Origin: an uncultured Prevotellaceae bacterium
GTDB taxonomy: Bacteria; Bacteroidota; Bacteroidia; Bacteroidales; Bacteroidaceae
Reading direction: 5' to 3'
Length of the DNA stretch: 64,000 nucleotides
NCBI GenBank assembly: GCA_902776545.1
Contig: CACYQO010000004.1
Coordinates: 1 to 64,000, forward strand
Under the pieces are notes generated by a model. That model was not told the DNA's origin. It was given only the letters and a program-made list of their open reading frames with translations, and ran no database searches. Made by a program: the position numbers and the translations under genes. Shown one piece after another: positions 34,073-42,590 of this stretch; positions within the stretch are counted from its first letter, which is position 1; each line of letters begins with the position of its first letter.

Positions 34073-34076
34073 AGTC

Positions 34077-34107
34077 CTTTAATTCTTTAATTTTCTAATT
34101 TTTTAAT
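34077..34107. repeat. Octamer array TTTAATTC/TCTAATTT
   Basis: Four AT-rich eight-base units lie between the rpoZ-like gene and the DUF4293 gene. Confidence 0.55.
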
Positions 34108-34435
34108 TCTCCTGATTCTCACGAGCGGGATCACGCCAATAAACCTTATCCTCCACGAACTCCTGAGTAGCCAGCAGTGTGGGCTTCGGCAGCTTCTCAT
34201 AGTAACGCGAGATCTCAATCTGCTCACGGTTCTCGAACACTTCCTCCAGCGAGTCATTATATGAGGCGAACTCAGCGAGTTTCTTGCTCAGGTCTTCCTT
34301 GATCTGCATGCTGATCTGGTTGGCGCGCTTGGCGATGATGGCCACACTCTCATAGATATTACCGGTATCACGGCAGAGATCCATGATGTTACGCGACACT
34401 GTGTTTACGGGTGCTTTTGATTTCTTGTAATCCAT
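34103..34435 (-). CDS. rpoZ: RNA polymerase omega subunit, Bacteroidetes type
   Basis: The 110-residue protein matches the small family annotated as RNA polymerase omega in Bacteroidetes: NTVSRNIMDLCRDTGNIYES followed by VAIIAKRANQISMQIKEDLS, where the AKRANQI motif is the omega signature. The C-terminal half (YYEKLPKPTLLATQEFVEDK) is lineage-specific. Omega stabilises the beta' subunit during RNA polymerase assembly. It sits between bamD and the DUF4293 gene, an arrangement I recall from other Bacteroidales. Confidence 0.85.
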   Translation of the reverse strand: MDYKKSKAPVNTVSRNIMDLCRDTGNIYESVAIIAKRANQISMQIKEDLSKKLAEFASYNDSLEEVFENREQIEISRYYEKLPKPTLLATQEFVEDKVYWRDPARENQEN

Positions 34436-34463
34436 ATTATTTATTTCTTAACTACTTTTACAC

Positions 34464-35291
34464 TTAATCTTTCGTTACTTTCTTACATTTGACGATATAC
34501 TTCTCTGCCAGAGAGACATTCTTCGACTCTGGGAACTCGTTGATGAAGCCGTAGCACTCATCCTCAGCATCTCTGTAACGCTCGAGGCGCTTCTCGTCCG
34601 AACTGTTCTCAGCCAACTGGAACTTACTCTTCATGATCAGCAGCATAAAATCCTCACGCAGACTGCAATACGGATAATTCTTCAACGTATTTTGAGCCGT
34701 GATAATGCTGGAAGTATAATTACTCTCGTCGTTAGAATTGATATTGCCGAAATAGCCGCCCAGGTTATAATACAGCTGTGCCGACAGGAACTCCTTCTGG
34801 ATCAGTTTGTCGGTCAACTCATACAACCGCTCCTGAGCCTGCGGACGCAGATGGGAATCGGGATAGAGGTCCATAAACTGCTGATAGGCGGAGATGGCAC
34901 CATTGGTAGGCGACTGGTCTAGACGCGGTTCCGGAGAACTCTGGTAGAGCGACTGTCCGATGTAGAAGAAAGCCGGCTCCGCATACAGACCGCGCGGATA
35001 GCTCGTCGTATATTTCTTGAACGTCTCAGAGGCAGCCTCGTAGTCCATGTTGCTATACTGCGCCATCGCGAGCATATACAGACACTCCTGAGCCTCATCA
35101 CTACCCTTCTTCATCGTCACCACCTCCTGCAACAACTGCGATGCCTGCTGGAACTTCCCACGGGCAAACGCCTCCTTGGCAAATTCGTACTTCATCTCGT
35201 TGTCGCCGTACTTTGACACTGCTTGGAACTCCGATGCGCAGCTGCACATCAGCAGGGCTGAGATAGATGCTATAATGACTGTTTTCTTCAT
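34464..35291 (-). CDS. bamD: Outer-membrane assembly lipoprotein BamD
   Basis: BamD is the essential TPR lipoprotein of the BAM complex, which inserts beta-barrel proteins into the outer membrane. The start at 35291 (MKKTVIIASIS) is chosen because the in-frame ATG at 35303 overlaps the promoter box. The lipobox is LLMCSC. Five TPR-like units follow: KYEFAKEAFARGKFQQAS, ECLYMLAMAQYSNMDYEAAS, PAFFYIGQSLYQ and so on, ending near SLAEKYIVKCKK. The expected transcript start is only about three bases before the ATG. bamD heads the operon bamD-rpoZ-DUF4293. Confidence 0.9.
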   Translation of the reverse strand: MKKTVIIASISALLMCSCASEFQAVSKYGDNEMKYEFAKEAFARGKFQQASQLLQEVVTMKKGSDEAQECLYMLAMAQYSNMDYEAASETFKKYTTSYPRGLYAEPAFFYIGQSLYQSSPEPRLDQSPTNGAISAYQQFMDLYPDSHLRPQAQERLYELTDKLIQKEFLSAQLYYNLGGYFGNINSNDESNYTSSIITAQNTLKNYPYCSLREDFMLLIMKSKFQLAENSSDEKRLERYRDAEDECYGFINEFPESKNVSLAEKYIVKCKKVTKD

Positions 35292-35300
35292 TTCGGGGTG

Positions 35301-35308
35301 CAAAGTTA
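35301..35308 (-). promoter_or_regulatory. Promoter -7 box of the bamD operon
   Basis: TAACTTTG on the minus strand, ending nine bases before the ATG at 35291; an almost leaderless transcript is implied. Confidence 0.6.
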
Positions 35309-35382
35309 CAACATTTCAGCCAAATAACAAAGTTTTTTATAAAAATTATGTATTACAGCGGACGAATTATGAATTATTTGTG

Positions 35383-35390
35383 TAACTTTG
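35383..35390 (+). promoter_or_regulatory. Promoter -7 box of uvrB
   Basis: TAACTTTG ends six bases before the ATG at 35397, so the transcript should start at or next to the start codon. Confidence 0.6.
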
Positions 35391-35396
35391 CACGCT

Positions 35397-37424
35397 ATGA
35401 GCAAATATCATTTGATTTCCGACTATCAGCCGACGGGGGATCAGCCCGAGGCCATCCGACAGTTGACGGAGGGTCTTGAGAGGGGCGACAAGGCCCAGGT
35501 GCTGCTCGGCGTGACGGGTTCGGGTAAGACGTTCACGATGGCGAACGTCATCGCCAACTGGAACCACCCTACCCTCATACTGAGCCACAACAAGACGCTG
35601 GCCCACCAGTTGTATATGGAGATGAAGGAGTTCTTTCCCGAGAACGCCGTCGAGTATTATGTCAGCTATTATGACTACTACCAGCCTGAGGCCTATCTGC
35701 CGACGACAGACACGTATATCGAGAAAGACCTCGCCATCAACGACGAGATAGACCGACTGAGACTGTCGGCCGTATCAAGCTTGTTATCAGGCAGAAACGA
35801 CGTGATCATTGTATCTTCGGTTTCATGTATCTACGGTATGGGTAGTCCGGTGGCCTTGCAGGAGAACGTCATCGAGCTACAGGTGGGACAGAAGCTGAGC
35901 CGCAACGCGCTGTTAAGGAAATTAGTACAGTCTCTCTATGTGCGCAACGACCTCGACCTGCAACGCGGTAACTTCCGCGTGAAGGGTGATACGGTGGACA
36001 TCGCGATGGCCTATTCGGAAGTGGTGCTGCGCATCACCTTCTGGGACGATGAGGTGGATGCCATCGAGGAACTGGACGGTGTGACCTTCGACCGCATCGC
36101 GAAGTTCCAGGACTATAAGCTCTACCCCGCCAACCTCTTCATGACCTCGCAGGAACAGACGAACATCGCCATCCACGATATCCAGGACGATCTGATGAAG
36201 CAGATCGCCTTCTTCGAGGAGCTGGGCGACGGCATCAAGGCGCAGCGGATCAAGGAGCGCGTGGAATACGATATGGAGATGATCAAGGAGTTAGGACATT
36301 GTTCGGGCATCGAGAACTACAGCCGCTACTTCGACGGGCGCAAGGCTGGCGAAAGGCCCTACTGCCTGCTTGACTTCTTCCCCGACGACTATCTGCTCTT
36401 CATCGACGAGAGCCATGTGAGCGTGCCGCAGATCAACGGCATGTACGGCGGTGACCGCAGCCGCAAGCAGAACCTCGTGGAGTACGGTTTCCGTCTGCCT
36501 GCTGCCTTCGACAACCGTCCGCTGCGCTTCGAGGAGTTCCAGCAGGAGGTACACCAGGTGATCTACGTGAGTGCCACGCCTGCCGACTTTGAGTTGCAGG
36601 AGGCCGAGGGCATCGTGGTGGAACAGGTGATCCGTCCGACGGGCCTGCTGGATCCTGAGATAGAGGTGCGTCCCAGCGAGAACCAGATCGACGACCTGCT
36701 GAACGAAATACAGATCCGCAAGGAGCGTGACGAGCGCGTGCTCGTGACAACGCTGACCAAACGGATGGCCGAGGAGATGGCCGACTACCTGATGAGACAC
36801 GGGGTAAAGACAAACTATATCCACAGTGAGGTGAAGACGCTCGAACGGGTGCAGATACTCAACGACCTGCGTCTGGGTAATTACGAAGTGCTCGTGGGCG
36901 TGAACCTGCTGAGAGAGGGTCTCGACCTGCCCGAGGTGTCGCTCGTGGCCATCCTCGATGCCGACAAGGAGGGATTCCTGCGCAGTCACCGCAGTCTGAC
37001 GCAGACCGCCGGCCGTGCGGCAAGAAACGTGAACGGCAAGGTGATCATGTATGCCGATACCATCACCGCCTCGATGCAGCTCACCATCGACGAGACGCTG
37101 CGCCGGCGGGAGAAGCAGATACGATACAACGAGGAACACGGCATCACACCGAAGCAGATCGTGAAGAACATCAGTCAGGCGGCCCTGCAGAAGGAGAACC
37201 GCGCTGACACGAAGGAACTGCGCCGGGAGTATGGCATCGCGGCCGATGGTGTATCGATGGCGGCTGATCCGATCGTGGCCCGCATGACGAGACCGCAGAT
37301 GGAGAAGTATATCGCCGAGATCCAGCAGCAGATGAAGGAGGCCGCCAAGCGCCTCGACTTCCTCCAGGCTGCCCAGTACCGTGATGAAATCATCCGCCTG
37401 CAGAAAGAATTGGAACTGAAGTAA
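35397..37424 (+). CDS. uvrB: Excinuclease ABC subunit B
   Basis: UvrB is the damage-verifying helicase-like subunit of nucleotide excision repair. It has 675 residues from ATG 35397 (MSKYHLISDYQPTGDQPEAI); an in-frame ATG at 35388 lies within the promoter. Walker A is GVTGSGKTF, the beta-hairpin region is EYYVSYYDYYQPEAYLPTTD, the DEAD-like box is FIDESHVSVPQI, and helicase motifs V/VI are VGVNLLREGLDLPEVSLVA and QTAGRAARNVNGK. The UVR domain (AAKRLDFLQAAQYRDEI) ends the protein and binds UvrC. No other uvr gene is near. Confidence 0.97.
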   Translation: MSKYHLISDYQPTGDQPEAIRQLTEGLERGDKAQVLLGVTGSGKTFTMANVIANWNHPTLILSHNKTLAHQLYMEMKEFFPENAVEYYVSYYDYYQPEAYLPTTDTYIEKDLAINDEIDRLRLSAVSSLLSGRNDVIIVSSVSCIYGMGSPVALQENVIELQVGQKLSRNALLRKLVQSLYVRNDLDLQRGNFRVKGDTVDIAMAYSEVVLRITFWDDEVDAIEELDGVTFDRIAKFQDYKLYPANLFMTSQEQTNIAIHDIQDDLMKQIAFFEELGDGIKAQRIKERVEYDMEMIKELGHCSGIENYSRYFDGRKAGERPYCLLDFFPDDYLLFIDESHVSVPQINGMYGGDRSRKQNLVEYGFRLPAAFDNRPLRFEEFQQEVHQVIYVSATPADFELQEAEGIVVEQVIRPTGLLDPEIEVRPSENQIDDLLNEIQIRKERDERVLVTTLTKRMAEEMADYLMRHGVKTNYIHSEVKTLERVQILNDLRLGNYEVLVGVNLLREGLDLPEVSLVAILDADKEGFLRSHRSLTQTAGRAARNVNGKVIMYADTITASMQLTIDETLRRREKQIRYNEEHGITPKQIVKNISQAALQKENRADTKELRREYGIAADGVSMAADPIVARMTRPQMEKYIAEIQQQMKEAAKRLDFLQAAQYRDEIIRLQKELELK

Positions 37425-37429
37425 TTATA

Positions 37430-37537
37430 GTCACACAGATCTCACAGATAGATGCAGCTAAAGTTGCGCCTGCGCAGAGATAATCTGTGAGATCATTGCA
37501 AAGGGGAAATCTATGGGATCTGTGAGATCTGTGTGAC
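37430..37537. repeat. 20-bp perfect inverted repeat element (GATCTCACA units)
   Basis: GTCACACAGATCTCACAGAT (37430-37449) is the exact reverse complement of 37518-37537. A further ATCTGTGAGATC lies in the 68-base interior. It follows uvrB and may act as its terminator. Confidence 0.85.
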
Positions 37538-37600
37538 ATGATCAGTGTCAAAAATAAGGTTAATTATGGGATTTCATTTCGTTATGTCACATTTTCTTTG

Positions 37601-37608
37601 TACTTTTG
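37601..37608 (+). promoter_or_regulatory. Promoter -7 box of the DUF4468 gene
   Basis: TACTTTTG lies 28 bases before the ATG at 37637. Confidence 0.55.
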
Positions 37609-37636
37609 CAGCCATAAACATTAAAAATAGGTAAAG

Positions 37637-38251
37637 ATGAAAAAGATTTTGATAGCCCTGTTGATGATGATGCCGCTGTTGGCATCCGCTCAGGACAACA
37701 CCTGGGAGCGCATCGAAGTAGAAGAACAGCCGAAGGATAATCCCGATGCCAAGTACCTGGCACCCAACGCCGTACCAGAGATTGACGGTATGGTGAAATG
37801 GGAGACCACCCTCTATGCTGAAGGTAAGACTGCCGACGAGATCTACGACATCCTCCTCCAGCAGCTCACAAAGATGACCACCGAAGCAAACCAAATCGGC
37901 GGCAGCGCTGTGGTTTTAAATGATCGTGAGAAGCACGAGCTGGGCGCCGTCTTCCACGAGTGGCTGGTCTTCCAGGACAAAGTGTTCTCGCTCGACCGCA
38001 CGCATTTCAACTTCCAGCTCCGCGTAGCCGTCACCGACGGCAAGTGTGATGTCACTATCGACCACATCACCTACGACTACGACCTGGAACGCAAGCCGCA
38101 GCACTATAAGGCCGAGGAGTGGATCACCGACAAGTATGCGGTAAACAAGAAGCACACGAAGCTCTACCCCATCTCAGCGAAGTTCCGTCGTAAGACCATC
38201 GACCGCAAGGACTTCATCTTCAACAAGTTCAACACGCTGATTAACGGTTAA
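37637..38251 (+). CDS. Secreted DUF4468 protein
   Basis: The protein has 204 residues. The signal peptide ends at LLASAQD. The body carries the DUF4468 pattern of Bacteroidetes (TBP-like fold): WETTLYAEGKTADEIYDILL, then FNFQLRVAVTDGKCDVTIDH and a closing WITDKYAVNKKHTKLYPISA.. segment. Function is unknown; the location is periplasmic or outer-membrane associated. The stop overlaps the start of a 56-codon membrane-protein gene by one base. Confidence 0.75.
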   Translation: MKKILIALLMMMPLLASAQDNTWERIEVEEQPKDNPDAKYLAPNAVPEIDGMVKWETTLYAEGKTADEIYDILLQQLTKMTTEANQIGGSAVVLNDREKHELGAVFHEWLVFQDKVFSLDRTHFNFQLRVAVTDGKCDVTIDHITYDYDLERKPQHYKAEEWITDKYAVNKKHTKLYPISAKFRRKTIDRKDFIFNKFNTLING

Positions 38252-38421
38252 TGTCAACCAAGGACAAGATTCGCAACTGTCTCAACATCATCTTCATGGT
38301 GTTGGCCGTCATCGGTGTGATCTACTATCTGACGAAGGATCGGATGGTGGGTACGTACATCATCTTGATTGCCATGTGTTTCAAGATTGCAGAGTCGTCG
38401 TTGAGGATGCTGAATAAATAA
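38251..38421 (+). CDS. Small two-helix membrane protein (56 aa)
   Basis: The product starts MSTKDKIRNCLNIIFMVLAV and has a second hydrophobic segment YIILIAMCFKIAE. It is coupled to the DUF4468 gene by a TAATG overlap. The stop codon coincides with the first base of a heptamer array. It is too small for reliable family assignment, but the coupling and the clean codon structure support a real gene. Confidence 0.6.
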   Translation: MSTKDKIRNCLNIIFMVLAVIGVIYYLTKDRMVGTYIILIAMCFKIAESSLRMLNK

Positions 38422-38544
38422 GAGGTGAGTGGACAGAGGTAAGAGGTAAGAGATATGTTTCAAGCGAACAAAGTGCATAATAAGATCGGACTAAGGGTGA
38501 TTGCATTATTTTTCACCCTTTCACCTTTTCACTTTTCCACCTCT
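38421..38544. repeat. Heptamer element spanning the start of the porin gene
   Basis: The left arm 38421-38453 holds GAGGTAAGAGGTAAGAG, the right arm 38509-38544 holds CACCCTTT-CACCTTTT-CACTTTTC units. The core starts ATATGTTTCAAGC. The porin ATG and the coding sequence of the hydrophobic signal-peptide segment are inside the element. Confidence 0.75.
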
Positions 38545-40812
38545 TCCTTCGCCCAGGATTATAACCAGATAGACGAGGACGGCAATGTCTCACGGCGCAA
38601 CGAGAACTTCAACAAGCACAACAACGATACGACGCGCAACAAGGAGATTCCCAAAGGCTTCCACACATGGACCATCGACCGCACCTTCGGCGATATGACG
38701 CCTGCGGTGCCCGACACTCTACCCCACCTCTTCATGAACACCACGTTCAACAGCGGCATGTACGGGGAGTACAACCACACGGGCAGCAACTACACCAGCC
38801 GCCTGAGCCGTATCTTCTTCAACCGTCCTGCCTCTGAGGTCTACTTCTTCTCCCAGCCCTACAGCTTCGTCGAGAAACGGCCGGAGAAGTTCCTCTTCAT
38901 GAACACCCTCTCGCCCTATACGACGATCCTCTACGACAACTGCGGCGACAAAACCAGCGGTGAGGACCATATCGACGCGAAGTTCGCCGTCAATGCGAAT
39001 AAACGCCTGAACATAGGCTTCGACCTCGAATACGCCTACTCACGCGGCTACTTCATGAACCAGAACGTGTCGCACTTCAACGCCACGCTGTTCAGTTCCT
39101 ATACCGGCGACAAGTACAGCATGCACGCCTTCTTCACCACCAGCCACCAGAAGGCCGAGGAGAACGGCGGTATCCAAAACGACAATTATATCGTACACCC
39201 CGAGCTCTACTCTGAGTCGTACAGCGAGAACGAGATCCCCACGATTCTCTCTGATGTCTGGAACCGCAACGACCACCAGCATCTCTTCTTCACCCACCGT
39301 TACAATGTCGGCTTCTACCGCAAGGTGAAGATGACCGAAGAGGAGATCAAGGCCCGTGAGTTTGCCAAAGCAGCGCAGAAGGAGAAGGAAGACCGTGAGG
39401 CTAAGAAAGCGCTGGAGAAAGGTGAGGAGCCTGCACCCAAGCCGTCTGGCCGACCCAGCGGCCGTCCGGACGACGCCCGCATCGTCGGTGCCGAACCGAA
39501 GGAGAAGCTCGACTCCATCGCCGCAGAGGCCATCGACACCACTCGCATCAAAATCGAAGACCAGGTGACACTCGACAGCCTCCTGCGCGCACAGGCCATT
39601 CAGGACTCCATCGACGCGACGATGAAAGACGAGTTCGTGCCCGTCACCAGCTTCATCCACACCCTCGAATGGAACAACTACCGACATATCCACGTTGCTT
39701 ACACCACACCTGAGAACTACTACAAGAACCGTTACCTTAAGCTCAACAACGACTCCATCGACGACCAGTCAGACCACCGCATGCTGAAGAATGTCTTCGG
39801 CATCGGACTGCTCGAAGGCTTCAATAAATACGTGAAGGCGGGACTGAAGATCTTTGCCTCGCACGAGTACCGCTCGTTCGAGATTCCCGACACCGTCGGA
39901 TCACTCATCACCCGCAGCAGCTGGAAGGAGAACGACTTCACCATCGGCGCGCGGCTCACGAAGACGCAGGGCCGCACCCTCCACTTCAACACCGGTGTGG
40001 AAGCGTGGATCGCCGGTGAGAACGTCGGACAGCTGCACCTCGACTTCAGCACCGACTTGAACTTCGCCCTCTTCGGCGATACCGTCCGTCTGGCAGCCAA
40101 CGCCTACTTCCACCGCGACAACCCCGAATTCTTCATGCGCAGATATCACGGTAAGCACGTGTGGTGGGACAATACCGACCTCTCAGCCGAGACACGCACA
40201 CGCCTCGAGGGTATCTTCACCTATGAGAAGACCAACACCACCCTGCGCGTAGGCATCGAGGAGATGCAGAACTACACCTACTTCGGCATGAACTACGACA
40301 AAGGGGAAAACAACGTCACCAACCTCACCGCAGGCGTCTTCCAGAATTCGGGCAACATCAACGTGATGATGGCGCAGCTCCACCAGAACTTCCGTCTCGG
40401 ACCGCTCAACTGGGAGAATGTCATCATCTACCAGAACTCCAGCAACAAGGACGTACTGCCCCTGCCCACCTGGAACATCTTCACGAACCTCTACCTGAAG
40501 TTCAAGGTTGCCAAAGTGCTCGGCGTCGAACTCGGTGCCGATGCCATCTGGTTCAGCAAATACTACGCTCCCGACTTCTGTCCGGCCATCAACACGTTCG
40601 CCGTTCAGCAGAACGCCGACAGCCGCGTAGAACTCGGCGGCTATCCCTGGGTGGATGTCTATGCGAACATGGTGCTGAAGAAAGTGCGATTCTTCTTGAT
40701 GATGAGTCACGTGAATGCCGACTCAGGCAACAGGATGCGGTTCCTCGCACCCCACTACCCCACTAACAGTAACGTACTGCACTTCGGTGTGTCGTGGGTG
40801 TTCTATAATTAA
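38455..40812 (+). CDS. Putative outer-membrane porin (Porin_10-like)
   Basis: A 785-residue predicted outer-membrane beta barrel. The signal peptide LRVIALFFTLSPFHFSTSSF ends near residue 33 and its hydrophobic part is encoded by CACCTTTT-type repeat units. Mature blocks such as FLFMNTLSPYTTILYDNCGD, RLNIGFDLEYAYSRGYFMNQ and the repeated amphipathic strands fit the putative porin family of Bacteroidetes. A charged insert (about 290-400) with EEEIKAREFAKAAQKEKEDR and a Pro-rich run PAPKPSGRPSGRPDD is probably periplasmic or an extracellular loop. The C terminus VLHFGVSWVFYN is a typical terminal barrel strand. The stop codon overlaps that of the converging menA gene. Confidence 0.8.
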   Translation: MFQANKVHNKIGLRVIALFFTLSPFHFSTSSFAQDYNQIDEDGNVSRRNENFNKHNNDTTRNKEIPKGFHTWTIDRTFGDMTPAVPDTLPHLFMNTTFNSGMYGEYNHTGSNYTSRLSRIFFNRPASEVYFFSQPYSFVEKRPEKFLFMNTLSPYTTILYDNCGDKTSGEDHIDAKFAVNANKRLNIGFDLEYAYSRGYFMNQNVSHFNATLFSSYTGDKYSMHAFFTTSHQKAEENGGIQNDNYIVHPELYSESYSENEIPTILSDVWNRNDHQHLFFTHRYNVGFYRKVKMTEEEIKAREFAKAAQKEKEDREAKKALEKGEEPAPKPSGRPSGRPDDARIVGAEPKEKLDSIAAEAIDTTRIKIEDQVTLDSLLRAQAIQDSIDATMKDEFVPVTSFIHTLEWNNYRHIHVAYTTPENYYKNRYLKLNNDSIDDQSDHRMLKNVFGIGLLEGFNKYVKAGLKIFASHEYRSFEIPDTVGSLITRSSWKENDFTIGARLTKTQGRTLHFNTGVEAWIAGENVGQLHLDFSTDLNFALFGDTVRLAANAYFHRDNPEFFMRRYHGKHVWWDNTDLSAETRTRLEGIFTYEKTNTTLRVGIEEMQNYTYFGMNYDKGENNVTNLTAGVFQNSGNINVMMAQLHQNFRLGPLNWENVIIYQNSSNKDVLPLPTWNIFTNLYLKFKVAKVLGVELGADAIWFSKYYAPDFCPAINTFAVQQNADSRVELGGYPWVDVYANMVLKKVRFFLMMSHVNADSGNRMRFLAPHYPTNSNVLHFGVSWVFYN

Positions 40813-41720
40813 GCCAATAATAGTCCGATTGATACACAGAGGCCATAAATAAAGATATTACGAGCGGTCTCCCCAAGGCATAGATTCAGCGCCTTTCCCT
40901 GATAAATCTTCTTGATGCGCAGGTACGTGAAAACATGCAGCACGAAATACAGCAGCGGGAACACCGTTGCCAGCAGATGACCATGCATCCAGAATGTGCC
41001 GCCAAGGATTATTGCTCCGACGCCGACACCGAGATACAGCTGCAGTCCCGCCTCCGGACCCACTCGCACGATGAGCGTCCTCTTGCCTGCCAGACGGTCG
41101 TTGTCCCGGTCGCGAAAGTTATTCACGATCAGCAGCGCATCGATCACCAGTCCGCAGGCCACCGACGCCAGGAACACCTCCCACGTCAGGTCGTGAATCT
41201 GCACATAGTACGTGCAGCCCACCGGTACCAGTCCGAAGAACACCAGCACTAGCACGTCGCCCAAGCCCTCATAAGAAAAGAACGTCGTATAGAGGAAGGC
41301 GAACACCACGCACAGCACACCGATCAGAATCATCTCCAGTCCCCCGTACCACGCTAAGGGCAGTCCGATGACGCAAGCCGCACACGTCGTCAGCGCAATC
41401 GCCTTCTTCATCGCGTCGAGCGTCACCCACCCCTGGGCACAAGCCCTGCGCGGCCCCAGACGCGTCTCAGCATCATCAGAGCCGTTCACAAAGTCGAAGA
41501 AGTCGTTGATCAGGTTCGCGTCGATCTGCATCGCGAAGGAGAAGAGCAGACAGAGCAGCGCCGCCGTCCATGAGAACACGTCGCCGTCATACTGTTTGGC
41601 ATCCTGCCAGGCGAGCGCACCACCGATCATCACGGGGACGGCCGCCCCCGACAGCGTCTTCGGACGGGCTGCCAACAGCCACGCCTTCAGCGAATTGGTC
41701 TTGATTATTGCTTCTTCCAT
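40809..41720 (-). CDS. menA: 1,4-dihydroxy-2-naphthoate polyprenyltransferase
   Basis: MenA attaches the polyprenyl chain to dihydroxynaphthoate in menaquinone synthesis, in the inner membrane. The length is 303 residues with eight or nine hydrophobic helices. The prenyl-diphosphate site is NDFFDFVNGSDDAE and the second Asp-rich site is NNFRDRDNDRLAGKRTL. The N terminus WLLAARPKTLSGAAVPVMIG is typical of the UbiA superfamily. A promoter box lies at 41744-41751. Confidence 0.93.
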   Translation of the reverse strand: MEEAIIKTNSLKAWLLAARPKTLSGAAVPVMIGGALAWQDAKQYDGDVFSWTAALLCLLFSFAMQIDANLINDFFDFVNGSDDAETRLGPRRACAQGWVTLDAMKKAIALTTCAACVIGLPLAWYGGLEMILIGVLCVVFAFLYTTFFSYEGLGDVLVLVFFGLVPVGCTYYVQIHDLTWEVFLASVACGLVIDALLIVNNFRDRDNDRLAGKRTLIVRVGPEAGLQLYLGVGVGAIILGGTFWMHGHLLATVFPLLYFVLHVFTYLRIKKIYQGKALNLCLGETARNIFIYGLCVSIGLLLA

Positions 41721-41743
41721 CGTTCTTTTCTTTAATTTATGTG

Positions 41744-41751
41744 CAAAAGTA
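41744..41751 (-). promoter_or_regulatory. Promoter -7 box of menA
   Basis: TACTTTTG on the minus strand, 23 bases before the ATG at 41720. Confidence 0.55.
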
Positions 41752-41797
41752 CAAAAGATTTTTGAATAGTTGATGGTTATTTGTGAAATATTTTGTA

Positions 41798-41805
41798 TTT
41801 TTGCA
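41798..41805 (+). promoter_or_regulatory. Promoter -7 box of the HD-domain pseudogene
   Basis: TATTTTTG lies 18 bases before the ATG at 41824. Confidence 0.5.
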
Positions 41806-41823
41806 AGCAGAAAACCAACATTT

Positions 41824-42382
41824 ATGATTCAAAACGCCCCAAGTCTGGATTTAGTAGAGTTCATTGAGACAAAGATCTTGCCTCAATACGCTGCCTTCGA
41901 CGCTGCCCACAATCGCCGCCTATCACGACCTCGGAATGTCCGGACCCCGAGCCGTCCATCACCTGACGGGCGGAAAAATCCTCGCCACCGACGCACGGCT
42001 GAAGAAATGGTTCACCGCCGAGCAACTGAAGGTGATGCGGGAGGCCGTCGAAGACCACCGAGCCTCTGCCTCACGCTCGCCACGCAGCATCTACGGGAAG
42101 ATCGTCGCCGAAGCCGACCGCGACCTTGACACCGACATCGTCATCCGCCGCACCATCCAGTTCGGCCTCGCCCACTACCCGCAACTCGACTACGAGGGGC
42201 AGTACCGCCGCTTCAAGGAGCACATGGACAATAAATACTCGAAAGACGGCTACATCAAACTGTGGATTCCGAACTCGCCGAACGCCACACGGCTCAACAA
42301 CTTACGCAACCTCATCGCCCAGCCCGCCGAACTACGCAAAGCCTTCGACAGAATATTTTTAGAGGTAAGTGGAGAGAGGTAA
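41824..42382 (+). pseudogene. HD-domain phosphohydrolase gene with internal deletion/frameshift
   Basis: The ATG at 41824 opens a normal N terminus (DLVEFIETKILPQYAAFDAA followed by HN). The family then has about 27 residues including SH.. and a hydrophobic helix; here they are missing and the sequence resumes one frame over with IAAYHDLGMSGPRAVHHLTG and GKILATDARLKKWFTAEQLK. The rest (HRASASRSPRSIYGKIVAEA, DRDLD) fits HD proteins of about 200 residues that hydrolyse phosphate esters. The shared ATCGC at the junction (41912-41916) would allow slippage deletion. The final codons (EVSGER) and the stop come from a GAGGTAA array. Confidence 0.75.
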
Positions 42383-42444
42383 GAGGTAAGGGAATACTTC
42401 AAGTGCAGACTCCGCCCTCAGGCATTTCTCTTACCTCTTACCTC
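42361..42444. repeat. Inverted heptamer-array element (GAGGTAA units)
   Basis: Left arm 42361-42391, right arm 42428-42444 with CTTACCTCTTACCTC; core starts GGAATACTTCAAGTGC. Its units supply the stop codons of both flanking genes (42380-42382 plus strand, 42440-42438 minus strand). Confidence 0.8.
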
Positions 42445-42590
42445 AGAAACGTATAATATATGTATGCGAGGACGGCGATGAGGACAAGTGTCACGACCGT
42501 ACGCACCATACACGACACCACCCGCTTGATGATCAAGAAGGCGATAATGATCGCTGCGAGCATCGCAGCATAAACACCTATATTTCCCAT
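42438..42590 (-). CDS. Small membrane protein (50 aa)
   Basis: The product starts MGNIGVYAAMLAAIIIAFLI and has a second hydrophobic run TVVTLVLIAVLAYIYYTF. It overlaps the stop of the RluA-type gene by one base (TAATG), so translation is probably coupled. The AGG-TAA end is part of a heptamer element. Function unknown. Confidence 0.55.
   Translation of the reverse strand: MGNIGVYAAMLAAIIIAFLIIKRVVSCMVRTVVTLVLIAVLAYIYYTFLR

Noticed and set aside
36291..37139. Minus-strand frame opposite uvrB
   Set aside because: Antisense shadow of the conserved helicase motifs.
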